A stretch of 64,000 nt of DNA. It comes from Lepidonotus clava (Eukaryota > Annelida > Polychaeta > Phyllodocida > Polynoidae). Shown here one piece after another: positions 13,561 to 25,974 of the stretch (position 1 is the first letter of the stretch; every line of letters starts with the position of its first letter). The position numbers were made by a program, and so were the translations under genes. The notes below the pieces were generated by a model, which was not told where the DNA came from, searched no databases, and was given only the letters and a program-made list of their open reading frames with translations. The DNA is taken from the NCBI GenBank assembly GCA_936440205.1, contig OW387140.1, positions 29,385,659 to 29,449,658 of the forward strand, given 5' to 3'.

Positions 13561-16500
13561 TTTTACCCCTCGCTGGCTCCAAATTGATAACAGGACAATG
13601 CACACCTCACGTCTGAGAATTTGCGGAGTTAAAGTCACGAGAGCAGGAGCCAATTGAAGTGACAATAATAAGAGCGGACAGAGCTCTCTATGGAGTTTGG
13701 CCTGTAACAGTAGTCTTGCAGAGGTGACAGCGGAAAGAGCATCCATCCCTCCTCGATTCAAAGCCCTATTGTCGACTTTTTGCTGAAGTGCCCTCAAGTT
13801 GCATCTGGAGGCATAGGAATTGGCCAAGTCGGCATTGAGTACCGATAGGTGTACTTAAATCCTACTGACCGCTGCAACTTTTCCGTGATGAACTTCCGCA
13901 GCACAAAGAATTGGCACTCGGATCAGATGAGCATTAAACTGTAGATCACATAAAGAGCAGCTCCTCAGAGAGTAACCCCAGCGAACGTCAATAGGAAAGA
14001 CGACCGCGTCACTGGAGGTGGACGCAACCAAGTCAGAGAGGCCAGGCCAGGAGCCGTAAAAACACAACATAGCAATACATCAGAGGGAGTTCCACCCCGG
14101 CGGCTTTAATTCTCGGGTTATAGCTGGAAGCCCGTGGAGGACGCTGATGGCCTGGCAGGAGGAGGCCTGAGTAACATGTGGTAGAGCCCTGCTGGAGGTG
14201 AAGACCCATCCTGATGATACTGCCACCGCCCTGGAGGAACAGCCCTGGAGTTGCTCTTGATGTATTAGCAGGAGGACGGCGGCGTCGGGAGGGGTGCCAC
14301 GTCTGGCTCCTCCTATAGGAGAGAAAAAAGTTGTTTCTTTTGGTTTAGTGTGGGTGGACGTCAATATCTATTCCAATTTTTGACCGCCTTGGGAATGTGT
14401 AAATCAATACAACTGAGTGGTACTCTGCACAACCAAGGATGGAAGGCCCCATTCCTGCAGCCGAGCAACTCGCCTTCTTGTGTTACTAGTTACCACATTT
14501 CCTGACTCATTAACTCTGGTGAACAATCACTCAAAGCCTCATGAGTAGGACATTATTACTCAGAAAGGAAAATGGCTTTACCCAAGACACAGAGAAACGA
14601 TAACGGGTAAATACTGAAACACCTGTTTCATGCAAAAAAGCATGGTCCATTAAGCAGGGCTTAGTACAAAGGGATATTTTCATTACACTAAATAACTCCT
14701 GCTTTCATACTCCCGCTCCGGCTCGGGTCTCTCCAGCCTTCTAGCCTACACAGGTAAGTCATAGTATTGTGCTATTGTCCCTTTCATGATTCAAAATTAA
14801 AAGAAATTGTCCTGGGCTGTTTCGCTTTGATTCTACAGGTCACAGCTATAAATCATAAAGGAGTCCGCACATCTCGCTCACTTTGATATCACCGTGCAAC
14901 ACTATAATAAGCCCACTTTTCAACAAAGGGTTCATTGTAGTCAATTCTGGAAATGTTTCAAAGCAGAAATGGTGACACAAACTATAGGCCTACTGAATAA
15001 TTAAATCTGGGAAGAAACTGTGGTGAACTATAAGACTGAGAAATTCCAGATTTGAAAAGATGTTCCTTTATTTCGTTGTATTCAAGAATTTAATAAGGGA
15101 ATGAATGGACTTAGCCATACCTTTATACATTCTTAGTAAATACAATACTATTTTGTGTATGTTGGGTTATTTAGGTTTATTTTATTTCAATGAAATGAAC
15201 ACATCTGATCATATCAGGACACAATAATAAAGTTTTGCCGACAGAACATTTCTCTATATCTACTTTTTAGAAGAAAATTGCAATTTTCAATTTTTGTTCT
15301 AAAGTCATTGACATGAATGACTTGGAAAAGTTTGAACAGCATTAGAAATGCAAATATATTCAAAAGGTGATTTGCAGCAGTGAAACGATTTAGCGTAACT
15401 AAATTCTCTAATAGGATTTACCAATATTTACTTAGAAGCTGTAAAAATTTTTATGTTTCTGATATAGTTTTTACAGTATAACTTGGGACCAGTATTAATG
15501 CAAAACACCAATATTTATCAGAGCCATATGCTTGCGTGACAAACCCACCGACTGGGGACAAGTCTGCCTTGGCATGCTACTGCCAGCAGCGTGCACCCCC
15601 GGGAAAATACAAACATGGTTGATGCATGTATGTTTCAGAAGGGGTAGATTGTTGAAATCTCAGGTGGAAAGCTAACTTTAAAAACCAGCGATATTGTTAG
15701 ATATACAGACCTGAGTTGCCTTGGCCAGGATAAGCAGGAGTAACATGCAACGAATCAGCTGGAGGCCGTCAAGTCCGCGCTCCAACTATAGCCCATTGCA
15801 CCAATAGCACCAGCTTCAGAGAGAAAGGCCTCATTTATTCATGAACGGCACTTTTTCTCCCCGCTCTCCAACGACGACGCCACATAGACGCTCGTATAAA
15901 TCAATGCTGGCGTCATATTATTGTTTGGGAGAAGGCTTGATGCAAGAACACCAAATGCTTACGGACTCGCAGCTCCCTTGATCAGATTTCTGCCATTATT
16001 TGGGACGGTCCCCGCTGAACGGGGGCGGCACAGCGAGCAGACGACTTTTGGCTAAAGCGCGGGAAACTTTTGGTGCGTTGCCAAGTTGGTCTGTTGTGGT
16101 GGAAATGGGAGCTGAATAGGGCGGCGATAGCCATCAGTACAAGGCCTCGTGTCTCACCTGCTTGCACCAGGGGCAGACCAAGCACATTCACCCCAATGAG
16201 CATGTCTGGGTGACTTACGTACCGCACTGGCCGAATAAACTGACCAGAAGATCAATAGAATCCAAATATACACATAGTTCCGACCCAAGGCAGTAACACT
16301 CTTACGGCGGAATGGCAATCTAATGCTGAAGGCTCAATAAATTTGTGAATCTAGAGTGACCCAGGGAAATAAGATAAATGTGTAAATATAGGATTTCTTT
16401 TAATAGGAATAATTCAGGTGATGTACGTTGTTTTTAATATAATTATGATTAAAAGCATGTTTGTCATAATGTTATATTCAGTGATGTATGATTATCGTGC

Positions 16501-16819
16501 TAGTTTTTCTATTGGCAATATAAAATGGGAATAGATTGCAGGTACTTTTTTCTATAATACAGGTGGGCCATGGCTTATCGTTTATGTATGCTATTGCTAC
16601 GAATAGCACATCTGGTATGGATTCATAATATGGCTTGTGAGCCGTCTGTCACAGCATGGTTTCAGTAAACATAAACCAGGCTTATGGTGTTCTTCTTCCG
16701 GCCCAAAGGAAGACACGCTCTTCTGAGGGACAACACAGTACCGTGAAATGATACAGAAATAGCAAATATTATGTATAACCACTAACGTCATGCTCTCGTA
16801 TTGGATATTGGTAGTATCT
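13561..16819. other. Non-coding stretch with scattered promoter- or splice-like motifs
   Basis: At 14751 the sequence CACAG/GTAAGTC is a near-ideal 5' splice site after a pyrimidine- and GC-rich segment (14700-14750). It could end a 5' UTR exon, but no acceptor or frame supports it. A second GC-richer patch at 15700-16250 has a CCAAT motif near 15800, TATAAAT near 15895 and a minus-strand 81-codon frame containing a CAG/GTGAGA donor-like site. None of this defines a gene. Confidence 0.3.
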
Positions 16820-18273
16820 GGGTGAAACCACGTTAAGTGTGGACTTTGATGTCTTCAGGATATAAAGTGCTGTAACATTTTCCATTGACATAATTTGATA
16901 CCATTGTTTGATTTGCTAATTTATTCATATAAAAGTCAATCTTTGCATATAAAATTTATTTTTGTAGAAAATAACTAATTATTAGATATTTAGAGGTAAA
17001 AAAGGCCTACACCCAATAAATACTACGTCCACAGGGAGAGTTAAAATTTCATTTTGATCAAAATATGCTTTAAAATACCATATGAACAAAAGAAATGACT
17101 TTTGATACAATCTATGTATTATTTCTTATTAGACGATCATTTTTGGAAAATTATATCTATAATTGTTCATTTTGATTTAAATTGCTGAAAAGTGTCCACA
17201 AAAAAAAGGTATCTACAAGACTTTTTCATTAAATAAGGCATTTTTATTGAAAATAAAATAAAATATAGGACTTTTTTAGTGTCAATAATTAGAATTAACC
17301 AGGACCTTCCAACTAAAAACTTCAAAATATCCAAAATGCTATATTATAATGGTAATCCAGGGGTGTAAAATGCATTTTTTGGAGAGATTATTTAAGAGGG
17401 TATCTACAAGACCATGCATATCTTCCAACATAAAAATAAATTTTAACATTTTCAACTAACAAAGCCTTGACCTCCAAGAAAGTAGACAGTATACCAATTT
17501 TCAATCCAATGGATACATTATTAAGGGTCCTAGTGGCAAATATGTAGTAAAAAGTATCTACAAGATGGTGTCTACAAGACTTTTATGGTATCTACAAGAC
17601 TTTTCATTTTAACCCTTTTTATCCTAGATTTGATATCATTTACAACAAAAATTACCATAATGCTATATTATATCAAAATAAAAGGACCTAGAACCGTTGT
17701 GCAGTTGCCAAGGGAAGCTTTTATAAAAAATATTGCAAAATTACCTTTATTTCAAGATAAATATTAAAGATGTAAACAACTTATCTTGGAAACAGTCCCA
17801 AATCTGTCAATATGCACCATAAGCAAAGGTTTAATATTTACAGTACAAGCTCAAAATTGATAATGTTTGTGCCCTTGAAGTTTGCGGCTAGAGTAGTATA
17901 ATTTCAGTATCTCTGTAACTTAATATCCGATTTCAACATTCTAGATATCATCTCAAAGATAATTTTGTATTCTATAAGGTGCAATACACATCCTTACATT
18001 TGTTTGGAAAGCTTATTATTTGTATTCAATTGAATATTATTGATTCACTTTATTTCTATTAAAAATAATTAGGAAAAAATGACTGAAAATGTTGAAAAAA
18101 TGGACCTGATTTTGAATCATTCTAACTTTTTAATAAAAAAACTTAACGTTCTAATTTTTTAGAGTTTAGTCCTTACTTGTATATTTGGTATATACACCCA
18201 TTAATTCCATAACTTGAATTCTATTTTTTGACTTTTTTAACACTCAAATTCCACACTTAACGTGGTTTCACCC
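16820..18273. mobile_element. Non-autonomous TIR DNA transposon, 1454 bp
   Basis: The ends are perfect 24-bp inverted repeats. The left end begins GGGTGAAACCACGTTAAGTG and the right end reads as its exact complement at 18250-18273. The match continues inward with mismatches. Both ends are flanked by ATCT (16816-16819 and 18274-18277), a 4-bp target-site duplication. The interior is very AT-rich with no frame above about 60 codons, so it relies on a transposase made elsewhere. TCTACAAGA occurs five times (near 17212, 17403, 17557, 17571 and 17591), three of them within 50 bp, and may be subterminal or internal binding repeats. A 4-bp duplication fits Sola- or Chapaev-type elements among known superfamilies, but I cannot assign it. 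Confidence 0.8.
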
Positions 18274-18352
18274 ATCTATGCTATAAATACGTTATATATA
18301 CAACCAAGGGGGGCAGGACAGTGTAATGGGTAACCCCCTCACCTTGCATGTG

Positions 18353-18996
18353 CACTGAAAACACAAAGTCGTCAGAGAGCCACTTTAAAGTTGTCAGAGG
18401 GTTGTCATAGGTGACTTTTGGGTTGTCATAGGTGACTTTTGGGTTGTCATAGGTGACTTGTGGGGGCAGAGCAGGGCTCATTTCAGGCCATTGATGCTGT
18501 GTGACAATCTTGTGACAATCCTTTGACAATTTGGGGGTCATCAGAGGGTTGTCATTGTGAATTTTGAGGCTGGATGACAACCCAAAGGTTGTCATTTTCT
18601 CCCGACTACTTTGGCCAAAAAGGTTGTCAGAGAAGCAAAAACTGAGAATCGGGTTGTCATAGGGTTGTTACAGAACAAAATGAGAGTCAAAAGTGCTGCC
18701 TGACGACCCTAGGGTTGTAAGTGAATGGTGCCTAAAACGACAGCCCAAGGTTGTCATGGCCTCTGTCTATGATAAAGTATTGTAAGTGAATGGTGTCAAA
18801 CAACATACAACTCATAGGCCTCCTATGTGTAATGGCCATACCTAATAAATTGTAATAAGATAATAGGAAGCCATTATTATGGACTATGATATCTACAACA
18901 TGAAACTATTCATAAATAAGATTTTTTGTATAAAAGACACAGACAACATTGGGTTGTCGTTTTTGGCACCATTTTGACAACTCTGTGTTTTCAGTG
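18353..18996. mobile_element. CACTG-ended TIR element, 644 bp, non-autonomous
   Basis: The inverted termini are CACTGAAAACACA plus a further 9 bp with two mismatches, at 18353-18374 and 18975-18996. Flanking TG dinucleotides could be a 2-bp target duplication. The ends resemble the CACTA/CACTG terminus of the CMC (EnSpm) group, whose target duplications are 2-4 bp. The interior is enriched in GTTGTCA/TGACAAC on one strand, like the subterminal repeats of such elements, and contains a 21-bp tandem triplet. A 104-codon minus frame here is a translation of those repeats and not a gene. Confidence 0.65.
18401..18463. repeat. 21-bp tandem repeat, three copies
   Basis: Units at 18401-18421, 18422-18442 and 18443-18463 begin GTTGTCATAGGTGACTT. 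The first two are identical and the third differs by one base. The array lies inside the CACTG element and has likely grown by slippage from its GTTGTCA subrepeats. Confidence 0.9.
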
Positions 18997-19030
18997 TGGC
19001 TGGACTGTATTCGAGCCCAGAGTGGGAAAT

Positions 19031-21309
19031 TTGCTTGCTACACTGCCTTGCCTTGCCGTCGTTACCCCTATAGATTCGATCACAGCACTTTGTACAAGTC
19101 AAAAACCATGAGTTTGTCCTAATATAGCTGAAAAATTGCTGATGGACCTTAAACTTCATCAATCACCACCATACAAACACAAACAAACATACAGAGACAT
19201 GGAATTAGATATATATCTTAATCATATATGCTGTACATGCTATAGTTATGCTGATGGGTCATCAGTGGGGACAAATAAGCCAAATTACTGATAACAAATT
19301 CCCCTGCAGAAATCCAGAGCTGCTAACATGTTGAACTGTGTGTGTTTTACTCTTGTGTTAAGTGTTGGGAGCTTATGTATTCCATTCATCCAATAGATTA
19401 ATTTGTTGTTTTAGCTAGTCCAATTAACGATCTTCATCCTGAGGATCATGGATCAGCTCCAGACATAGTTCAGTTGCCAAGAGTTGACAAAAACACTCAC
19501 GTGAAATCATATTTCTTTCTCAAAGCTCCAAACTTATGTCACTGACTTCCTGTTAGCATTTCACCAGTCCTTACACTAGGCCCTCTCAGCTTGCTCAACC
19601 AAACACTCCTGGACAGATTCCTACCTATTGGCAAAGCTATCCCAATTCCCAGGCTATTGGTCCTCTGTAGGTCTCTACTCATGGGCGAATTCAACAACTC
19701 TGACTGCTGAGAGCGTGAGGCCTCCATTATCACTATCGCTTTGGATTTACCCTCCACTGCACATTACACAGAGATTCCCCGCCTATGTTTAAGCAACAAA
19801 CCTTTTACATCATGATCTTGAACATGGACTGATGCTACATCAGTACAATTTTTCGACAGGCGTCAAAGCTCCAGTGGTTCCACCCTCATCCCTCTCATCC
19901 TGACAGGCCTCTCACGTAGATAAGTAATTTTACATGTTTTAAATTGGATGGTTTGACTAATCTTGCTCTAACTAAACAACTGTTAACGTTGACCATCCAG
20001 GGACGCATTCCTAGAATTATGAACTTACAAGTTGGCCTATAAGTCAAGCCACAACACATACCTTGTGCTTTTATATTCTATGTGTTTTTTTGCTTGCGAT
20101 TAGCTCAAAGGCACAAGAAAGAATGATGCAGAAGACTCATAAGAGCCATTTCTTCGTATCTTAAGTAATTTGCCCAACTTTGAGACCACAAGCACCTGGG
20201 TCCGAGAACACAGGAATAACATGCTGTCATTGATATTCACTTTGTTTCATATTTTAGTAAACAGCTTTCTAGAATGGAGAGAAAATGAGGACTTATATAT
20301 ATATACAGTGTTTCTTAGAATAGACGTTTAGCTTTTAACATTTTATCATTTGAACTATTTGAAGCAGGGCTATAGTAATCAGTGTGGTTAGAGATACAAT
20401 CATTTTCTAAAAACAAGTTTTTGATATTTATTGTTCCCACTTCTGGACCACTTGAAATGGATATCTTTGCAAAATTTTACTTAAACAAACTTCCTTACTC
20501 ATAATCAACTATTATCATTGCGAATTTATAAATCTATAATTTATCGTATGGCCATGTGGTCATGATAAACATATGGTGATCAACAAAAATAATTTAATTG
20601 CCAAAAATATAATCCCTTACTCCCTCACTTAACATTTAAGTTATAAGCAATTTAAGGCTATGAGTTTTACAGAATTATGGTATATGTTGTACTAACACTA
20701 GATATATGGGCCATTGCATAGGCTACTTTCCATTGTCTGTCTGTTTCTTTATATATCTGTCTGGTATTGTGCCGTATAATACACTTCTTTATGTAATGTT
20801 TGCTTTGAGAGTGACATTTAATTAGATATATATGTATATTTGCATGTTTTTACCCAGAACTGGACGGCTGTATGGTCAGCAGACTCCATTAGATATAACT
20901 GGACAGTCTGACCTCCCCCATGGATCTAGTGGGAGTACCACTGTTGTTTACAAGTATATAGTCAGGACACATCCATCATATAGTAAGGGCCCATTTTGTA
21001 AGGCCTGATGTAAACACAGCCTGACTCAGCCTGGAGTAACTTAATCTATATACACTGAGAGTACGTCAGGAGGGGGATGATGTATCCTCCTTAGGGATAT
21101 GTTCCACTATACGATTTTACTTGCAATTTCTCAAATCCTAATAGCAATTAGTGCCAATTATAAAAGGTCTACTACATATATCATTGGAAAGTATTAAGAA
21201 TACTCTTCCGAATGGTATATATTCATGTCATTCATGTATTCCCGTCATACTGCCAATGACAGCTTATAGTAGAGCGGCCAAACTCAAAAAGAGCCTTATT
21301 TAAGGAAAA
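19031..21309. other. Non-coding stretch
   Basis: AT-rich. A (TA)n run lies near 20294-20306. No gene or transposon ends were recognised. Confidence 0.4.
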
Positions 21310-21427
21310 ACCCCAACCGGAGGTATAACAAAGCATGCCATACCTCATTAGAAAGATAAACATCTCAACTTTATGGCCTGATAGTTTGTACTAAAAAAAG
21401 TGCGTCCCAGCATATCGTAAATCACTG

Positions 21428-22790
21428 GTTTCCATGGCAACCTCCCAAAAATCAGGTAATTCTGAAATCAACACTATTTTTTATATATCTTCCTTAATTT
21501 TCAAGGTAGAAGCACAAATGAGATATCAAAATTAAGCATTCCTAGAGTTCTATGGGATAGAAGGCTGAAATGGGTTGTCTTGGTTACTATGTTGCCATGG
21601 TTACAAGAAATAACTCCAAAATTGACCGTAATTTCAGTTTCTCTTCTCTTCTTGTTACCATGGCAACCGTAAATATGGGTTTATCACGAAACAGCGTATC
21701 TTATCTCAACAGTACATATCCCCTCTACATGGAAACGAGTGATTTTTGTCAAAACAATGATATGGAATGCAGTAAATGACTGGTTTCCATGGAAACAACT
21801 CAAAATTCATGTTATTTCAAATTTAACAGTATTTGGGCAGTATCTCCCTTAATATACAAGATAGAAACACAAATGATATGTCAAATTGATGCACTCTGAG
21901 AGTTACATTGGATATGAAACTGAAATTGGTTGTTTCTGTCACTCGGTTGCCATGGTAACCCAAAATAACCTCAAAAATGACCATTTTTTTCACTTTTTCT
22001 CTCATTCCCGTTACCATGGCAACCAAGAACATATATTTTAAGGTATAATAGAGTACAGTCTATCTTATCTGAAGTGTATTAGTCTCTCGTGTGTATATTT
22101 GGGGTTTGTACTGAAATATCTTGAGCACAGAATATAATAAATGACTAGTTTCCATGGCAACCGCCTCTAAAAAATAAGGGTTTCTTAAAACAAAGACTAA
22201 AATGGCCATATCTTCCTTAATATTCAAGATAGAAGCACAAGTGAAACATCAAATTAAAGCACTCTGAAAGTTCTATTGAATTATATATTGAAATTGGTTG
22301 TCATGGATACTCAGTTGCCATGGTAACCATAAATAACCTCAAAATTTACCATAATTTCAGGTTTCCCTCCTGTTTCTGTTACCATAGCAACCATGAATTT
22401 AAGGTATAACCAACCAACAACTATCTCATCATAGGGGTAAATGCTCTTCCTTAAAGATTTGGATGAAATCATTTCAAAACCATGCTAGGAAATATAGTAA
22501 ATGACTGGTTTCCATGGAAACCACCCAAAACCAGGTTAGCTAAGATTCATCAATATTTGGGCTATATCTTTCTTAATATATGAGATAGAAACACAAATGT
22601 CATGTCAAATTGATGCACTCAAAACATTTTATGGCATAAGAGGACTGAAATGGGTTGTCTTGGTTATCCTATTGGCATAGAAACCAAAGATGACCTCAAA
22701 ATTGATCATAATTTCGTTTTCCTTTAATTTCTTTCAACATAGCAACCCGGAGTACAAGCTTTTCAAGTCCAAGAATTACAACATATGACA
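21428..22790. repeat. Tandem array of ~360-bp units rich in GTTNCCATGGNAAC
   Basis: Units start at 21428, 21783, 22148 and 22508 (355, 365 and 360 bp apart), with a partial unit to the left. Each holds a GTTTCC-, a GTTGCC- and a GTTACC-type near-palindrome in that order. Exact positions are 21428, 21591, 21654, 21783, 21946, 22010, 22148, 22314, 22378 and 22508, each 14 bp. In unit 4 the second and third sites are decayed. The units have clearly diverged from each other, while each is nearly identical to its partner in the other arm, so the array predates the inverted copying. The 14-mers fit the RFX X-box consensus. Confidence 0.85.
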
Positions 22791-23183
22791 TCTATAAGGT
22801 GTACAGATCTCATCTATAGTCTCAAGAAACAGGCCTGAAGGATAGTCATCACAAGGTTCCAGGTAGATCTTATAGATTCACATATGGTTATAAAACCGAA
22901 AAACTCCGGCCTATTCATTTTTATTTTGAGCACATAACATCAAATAGATTAAATATGCAGACTAGGAAAGGAGTTATTGGCGAAACAAGAAACAAAAAGA
23001 TTTATGACCATGATGCTGGTGCGGTCCTCCCGCCATCATCCATGTTGACATGCGGAGAGTTCTAACCTCGCTGTCAATGCTGATCATGAATATTGACATA
23101 ATTCTTCATTTCATATTGACCTGGACCAACTCTAAATATTAATAATCCATAATATATCCTCCATAATGCCTGTCAATGCTGAT

Positions 23184-23536
23184 TTAACCCTTTAGCCCCC
23201 AATCCGGCCATAGCCGCCTGAGGGTGTACTCCCCAATCCGGCCGTAACCGCCCGGAAAAACGGGAATTCTTCCACAATTTTTCCATATTTTTCTACAGAG
23301 AAGACTATCATAAGTATTCAACCTACAAAATTGGCCAATATATATAGTTTAAAAGCTTATTTAATTCCCTTTCCAATGCTGCAAACCCCATGTTTATACG
23401 GTTTATTGACTAGGGTTGGTTATTCTTTAAACTTTCTCAATTACAAAGAACTAAGGGAATTCCAGAGGGAAATCCGAGGAAATCCTGGGGAAATCAAGCA
23501 ATTTGTGAATACAATCTGTGGGGTCTAAAGGGTTAA
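23184..23536. mobile_element. TTAA MITE (piggyBac-like), copy 1, inside the left arm
   Basis: The element is flanked by TTAA at 23184-23187 and 23533-23536. The termini CCCTTTAGCCCCC and GGGGTCTAAAGGG are inverted repeats. Near the left end AATCCGGCC...GCCGCC appears twice in tandem. There is no coding capacity. TTAA target choice with CCCTTT termini is typical of the piggyBac superfamily; Kolobok also uses TTAA. The right arm of the large inverted repeat shows the intact target with a single TTAA, so this copy arrived after the arms were formed, or was cleanly removed from the other arm. Confidence 0.85.
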
Positions 23537-23642
23537 AGGTGTACAAAGGGTTGAAATATGGAGGATTGAGATCACCGTACCAACCAGGACCACGCCATGT
23601 TGACATCAGCTGATGCTGTTTTGACAATACCAGTGAGCAGTC

Positions 23643-24347
23643 TGTGATCCGTCTCGGTAGGGAAAGTGATGAAAAATAGTGTGAAGAATAGCATGGATAT
23701 GTGGGTTTATATCAATTTATTCCAGTAAAACCGATTGGCAACATCATCAAGATATTGACATTAACCTGTATTCTGATTCAAATTGACTGAAATATGTCAA
23801 AAATTTGCCAAAATACCTGTGCATCTCTGAACTAGTCTCGGATCAGACCACTAGCACCTGCCATGCTCGCAGCCTTCACCCTACTTTTCATAATTCATTT
23901 GACACTGCATGGCAGCTTAGAATGTATAGGTTTTCTAGTTTGTGGAGTATGTGTACCCCCAAATATGACCATATATAGAAGTCCTTCAATGTCTAAGAGG
24001 ATGAATTGGGGACCAGATTTCATAAGAACTCTATGTTGAACCTACAATCTTCTCTGTATTTCTGTTTTTTTATTGCCAAAGTCCAAAATCTGAATTTGCC
24101 AGCGATTTCCTATATATTTCAATGGTGACTTTAGCATAAATGACCAACTCATCTCTCGGGCTTGACCAGACGACAACAGCACTGCGTTGCTGGAGAAAAA
24201 GGATATGACTGATGACCAGTATATATGCTTGAATTGACAACCATCTAAAACTAATCAATCTCTCTTACAATAAGAAAATTAATGTCTAATGAAGATCATG
24301 AACGGAGTTCATGAGTCAAAATGTACCTGTCATAACTAGTTTCCCTG
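23643..24347. other. Inverted-repeat loop, left part
   Basis: Single-copy AT-rich DNA. No gene or repeat seen. Confidence 0.4.
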
Positions 24348-24699
24348 TTAACCCTTTAGACCCTAATCCGGCCGTAGCCGCCCGAGGGTGTACTCCCTAA
24401 TCCGGCCGTAGCCGCCTGGAAAAACGTGATTTGTCCATAATTTTCCCATATTTTTTCCAGAACAGCACAGTTAAATGACTATTAAACATACAGAAATGCC
24501 AAATATATCATTTTAAAGCTGATGAATTTCCCTAATCGATGCCGTAACTCTTATTTCTATAATTCTAATTTATATGGGTGGATCAACATTTCAACATCTT
24601 CAATTACAAGATATCTAAGGAAATCTTGAAGGAAATCCATGGAAATCCTGGGGAAATCCAGCTATTTATAATAGCAAAGTTTGGGGTCTAAATGGTTAA
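24348..24699. mobile_element. TTAA MITE (piggyBac-like), copy 2
   Basis: Same family and orientation as the element at 23184-23536. TTAA lies at 24348-24351 and 24696-24699, the termini are CCCTTTAGACCC and GGGTCTAAATGG, and it has the same doubled AATCCGGCCGTAGCCGCC motif and the same ending (GGGGAAATC, then GGGGTCTAAA). Length is 352 bp against 353 bp. Many internal substitutions separate the two copies, so they are independent insertions. Confidence 0.85.
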
Positions 24700-25974
24700 T
24701 ACCAACAGTTATACCAAAAGAAATTGAGTATCCCCAAGAATCCCATGAGTACTTACCATTAGATGCACCTGCTGGGTGCCAACGCATGTTTTATAAGGTT
24801 TTATTTTGGTTTTGTCATTTATCAGGCTATTAGAAACGTCTTATTTTGCAGTCAGAGGTCTCATAAATGTCTTATTTTGAGGAATCCATAAAGGATTAGA
24901 ATTATCATAAACATACCTTTGCACAGGTAGGTGGGACTGAAGAGGGTAATGCTTCGACATAGCTTTTACTCAGTGCCTGACAGGTTTGTGCTGAGGATTT
25001 TTCATGAAGCCCCATGACCATTAACTGATTTGGGACAGTGAAAGGGTGATTCAGCATTCCCACCAGCCCACCCATTGGTGTGGCCATTGACAGACACTGA
25101 CTGAACAAGGCATACCAATGCACAATTAACTTGGCTTTCTAGATACAGGAAGATGATGTAATATCAGTGCCCAAGGGGGGTCTCAGGGTCGGAAGGGAGG
25201 ACAGTTCCTTGGTCGGACATAAGGGGGGAATTGACCCCAGTCTGAGCAGCTCGGTTCTGGTACCTCTTGTGGGGATAGGAGCAGTTTAGAATTAGGTAAT
25301 GGTGTCATCTTAGGCCATGACAACACAGTTAATGGGTCATTTTGTCCCCATGGTCAAGAGGTTTATGTACAAAATGGTCATCAGTCAGTAGGGGTCTCTG
25401 ACTACAGGAGGGTGCTAATTAAAGCCACCACTATAACTACCCCTCTGATCTCACCATAGGGTGGGGATAGTTATTTCAGGGAACCATAGAGCATTTCTCC
25501 CTTTATCTACCCAACTTGTTTTGTACATAATTACTTTGTACATTTATGGAAGTATTTCCAGTGTTTTGATCAGATTCAATGGACAGATGAGGATTTGCTT
25601 TTTCCAAATATATAGTTTTCCACCCCTAAAAACATTATATTCCTTGTCTAAACTGGAAATGAAATATGTTTCCCATGCATTTCTATAGTGGGGAGGGGAT
25701 AGGTGTCCGCCGTTCTGGTGTCTGGACAGGCTGGGAACAAGCTCCAGTCCCTTAAAACCGTGGGAAACCCGTAGGTCGAAAGATGCGTATTAGCACAGCC
25801 ATTGGTACCAACCACTGACACTGCTACTGATGGCCACATGAATCCATATTAAGCATGTTTCAAAATTTGGCTGCTGTTGGGGTCAGCTGTCGGCATCGGT
25901 AGGACATTTAAGGGAGTAAGGGAATGAAGCGATAAAGGGGTAAAAGGATAGAGACATCTTATGGGGGACTTTGA
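24700..25974. other. Inverted-repeat loop, middle part
   Basis: No gene seen. Near 24800-24890 two GTCTTATTTTG motifs lie about 45 bp apart. Short frames are unremarkable. Confidence 0.35.

Larger units (their letters stand above)
18311..19030 (+). mobile_element. tRNA-derived SINE head, split by a DNA element
   Basis: The left part (about 18311-18352) has an A-box-like GTGTAATGGGTAA followed by CCCTCACCT. The right part (from 18997) has a B-box-like GTATTCGAGCCC. If the 644 bp between them are removed, the two parts form a tRNA-like promoter similar to the SINE head at 50240-50325, which also has GTGTAGTGG, then CCCTCACCT, then TTTGAATCC. I infer an older SINE interrupted by the CACTG element. 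The SINE body and tail were not delimited. Confidence 0.5.
21310..23642 (+). repeat. Left arm of an 8-kb inverted repeat
   Basis: The arm pairs with 27344-29327 on the opposite strand. Without its MITE insertion (353 bp minus the shared TTAA) it is 1984 bp, the same length as the right arm. Long stretches, for example 22800-23030, look identical between arms, with only scattered mismatches elsewhere. The outer ~1.5 kb is a tandem array of ~360-bp units. The inner ~0.8 kb is single-copy within the arm. A 69-codon frame (21823-22032, minus) recurs in the right arm with one residue changed, but it is a satellite translation. The arm could come from a foldback-type transposon or from a segmental inverted duplication. 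I see no transposase and no clear target duplication. Confidence 0.9.

Noticed and set aside
13354-13827. 157-codon minus-strand frame with a valine-rich tract resembling a membrane helix
   Set aside because: The valine run is the antisense of the (CCA)n microsatellite, and the rest has no domain or splice signal.
18281-18595. Minus-strand 104-codon frame with repeated KVTYDNP
   Set aside because: It is the translation of the 21-bp tandem repeat inside the CACTG element.
21570-22032. Small frames (69 codons) that recur in both arms of the inverted repeat
   Set aside because: They are translations of the 360-bp satellite on opposite strands in the two arms. Conservation comes from arm identity and not from protein selection.
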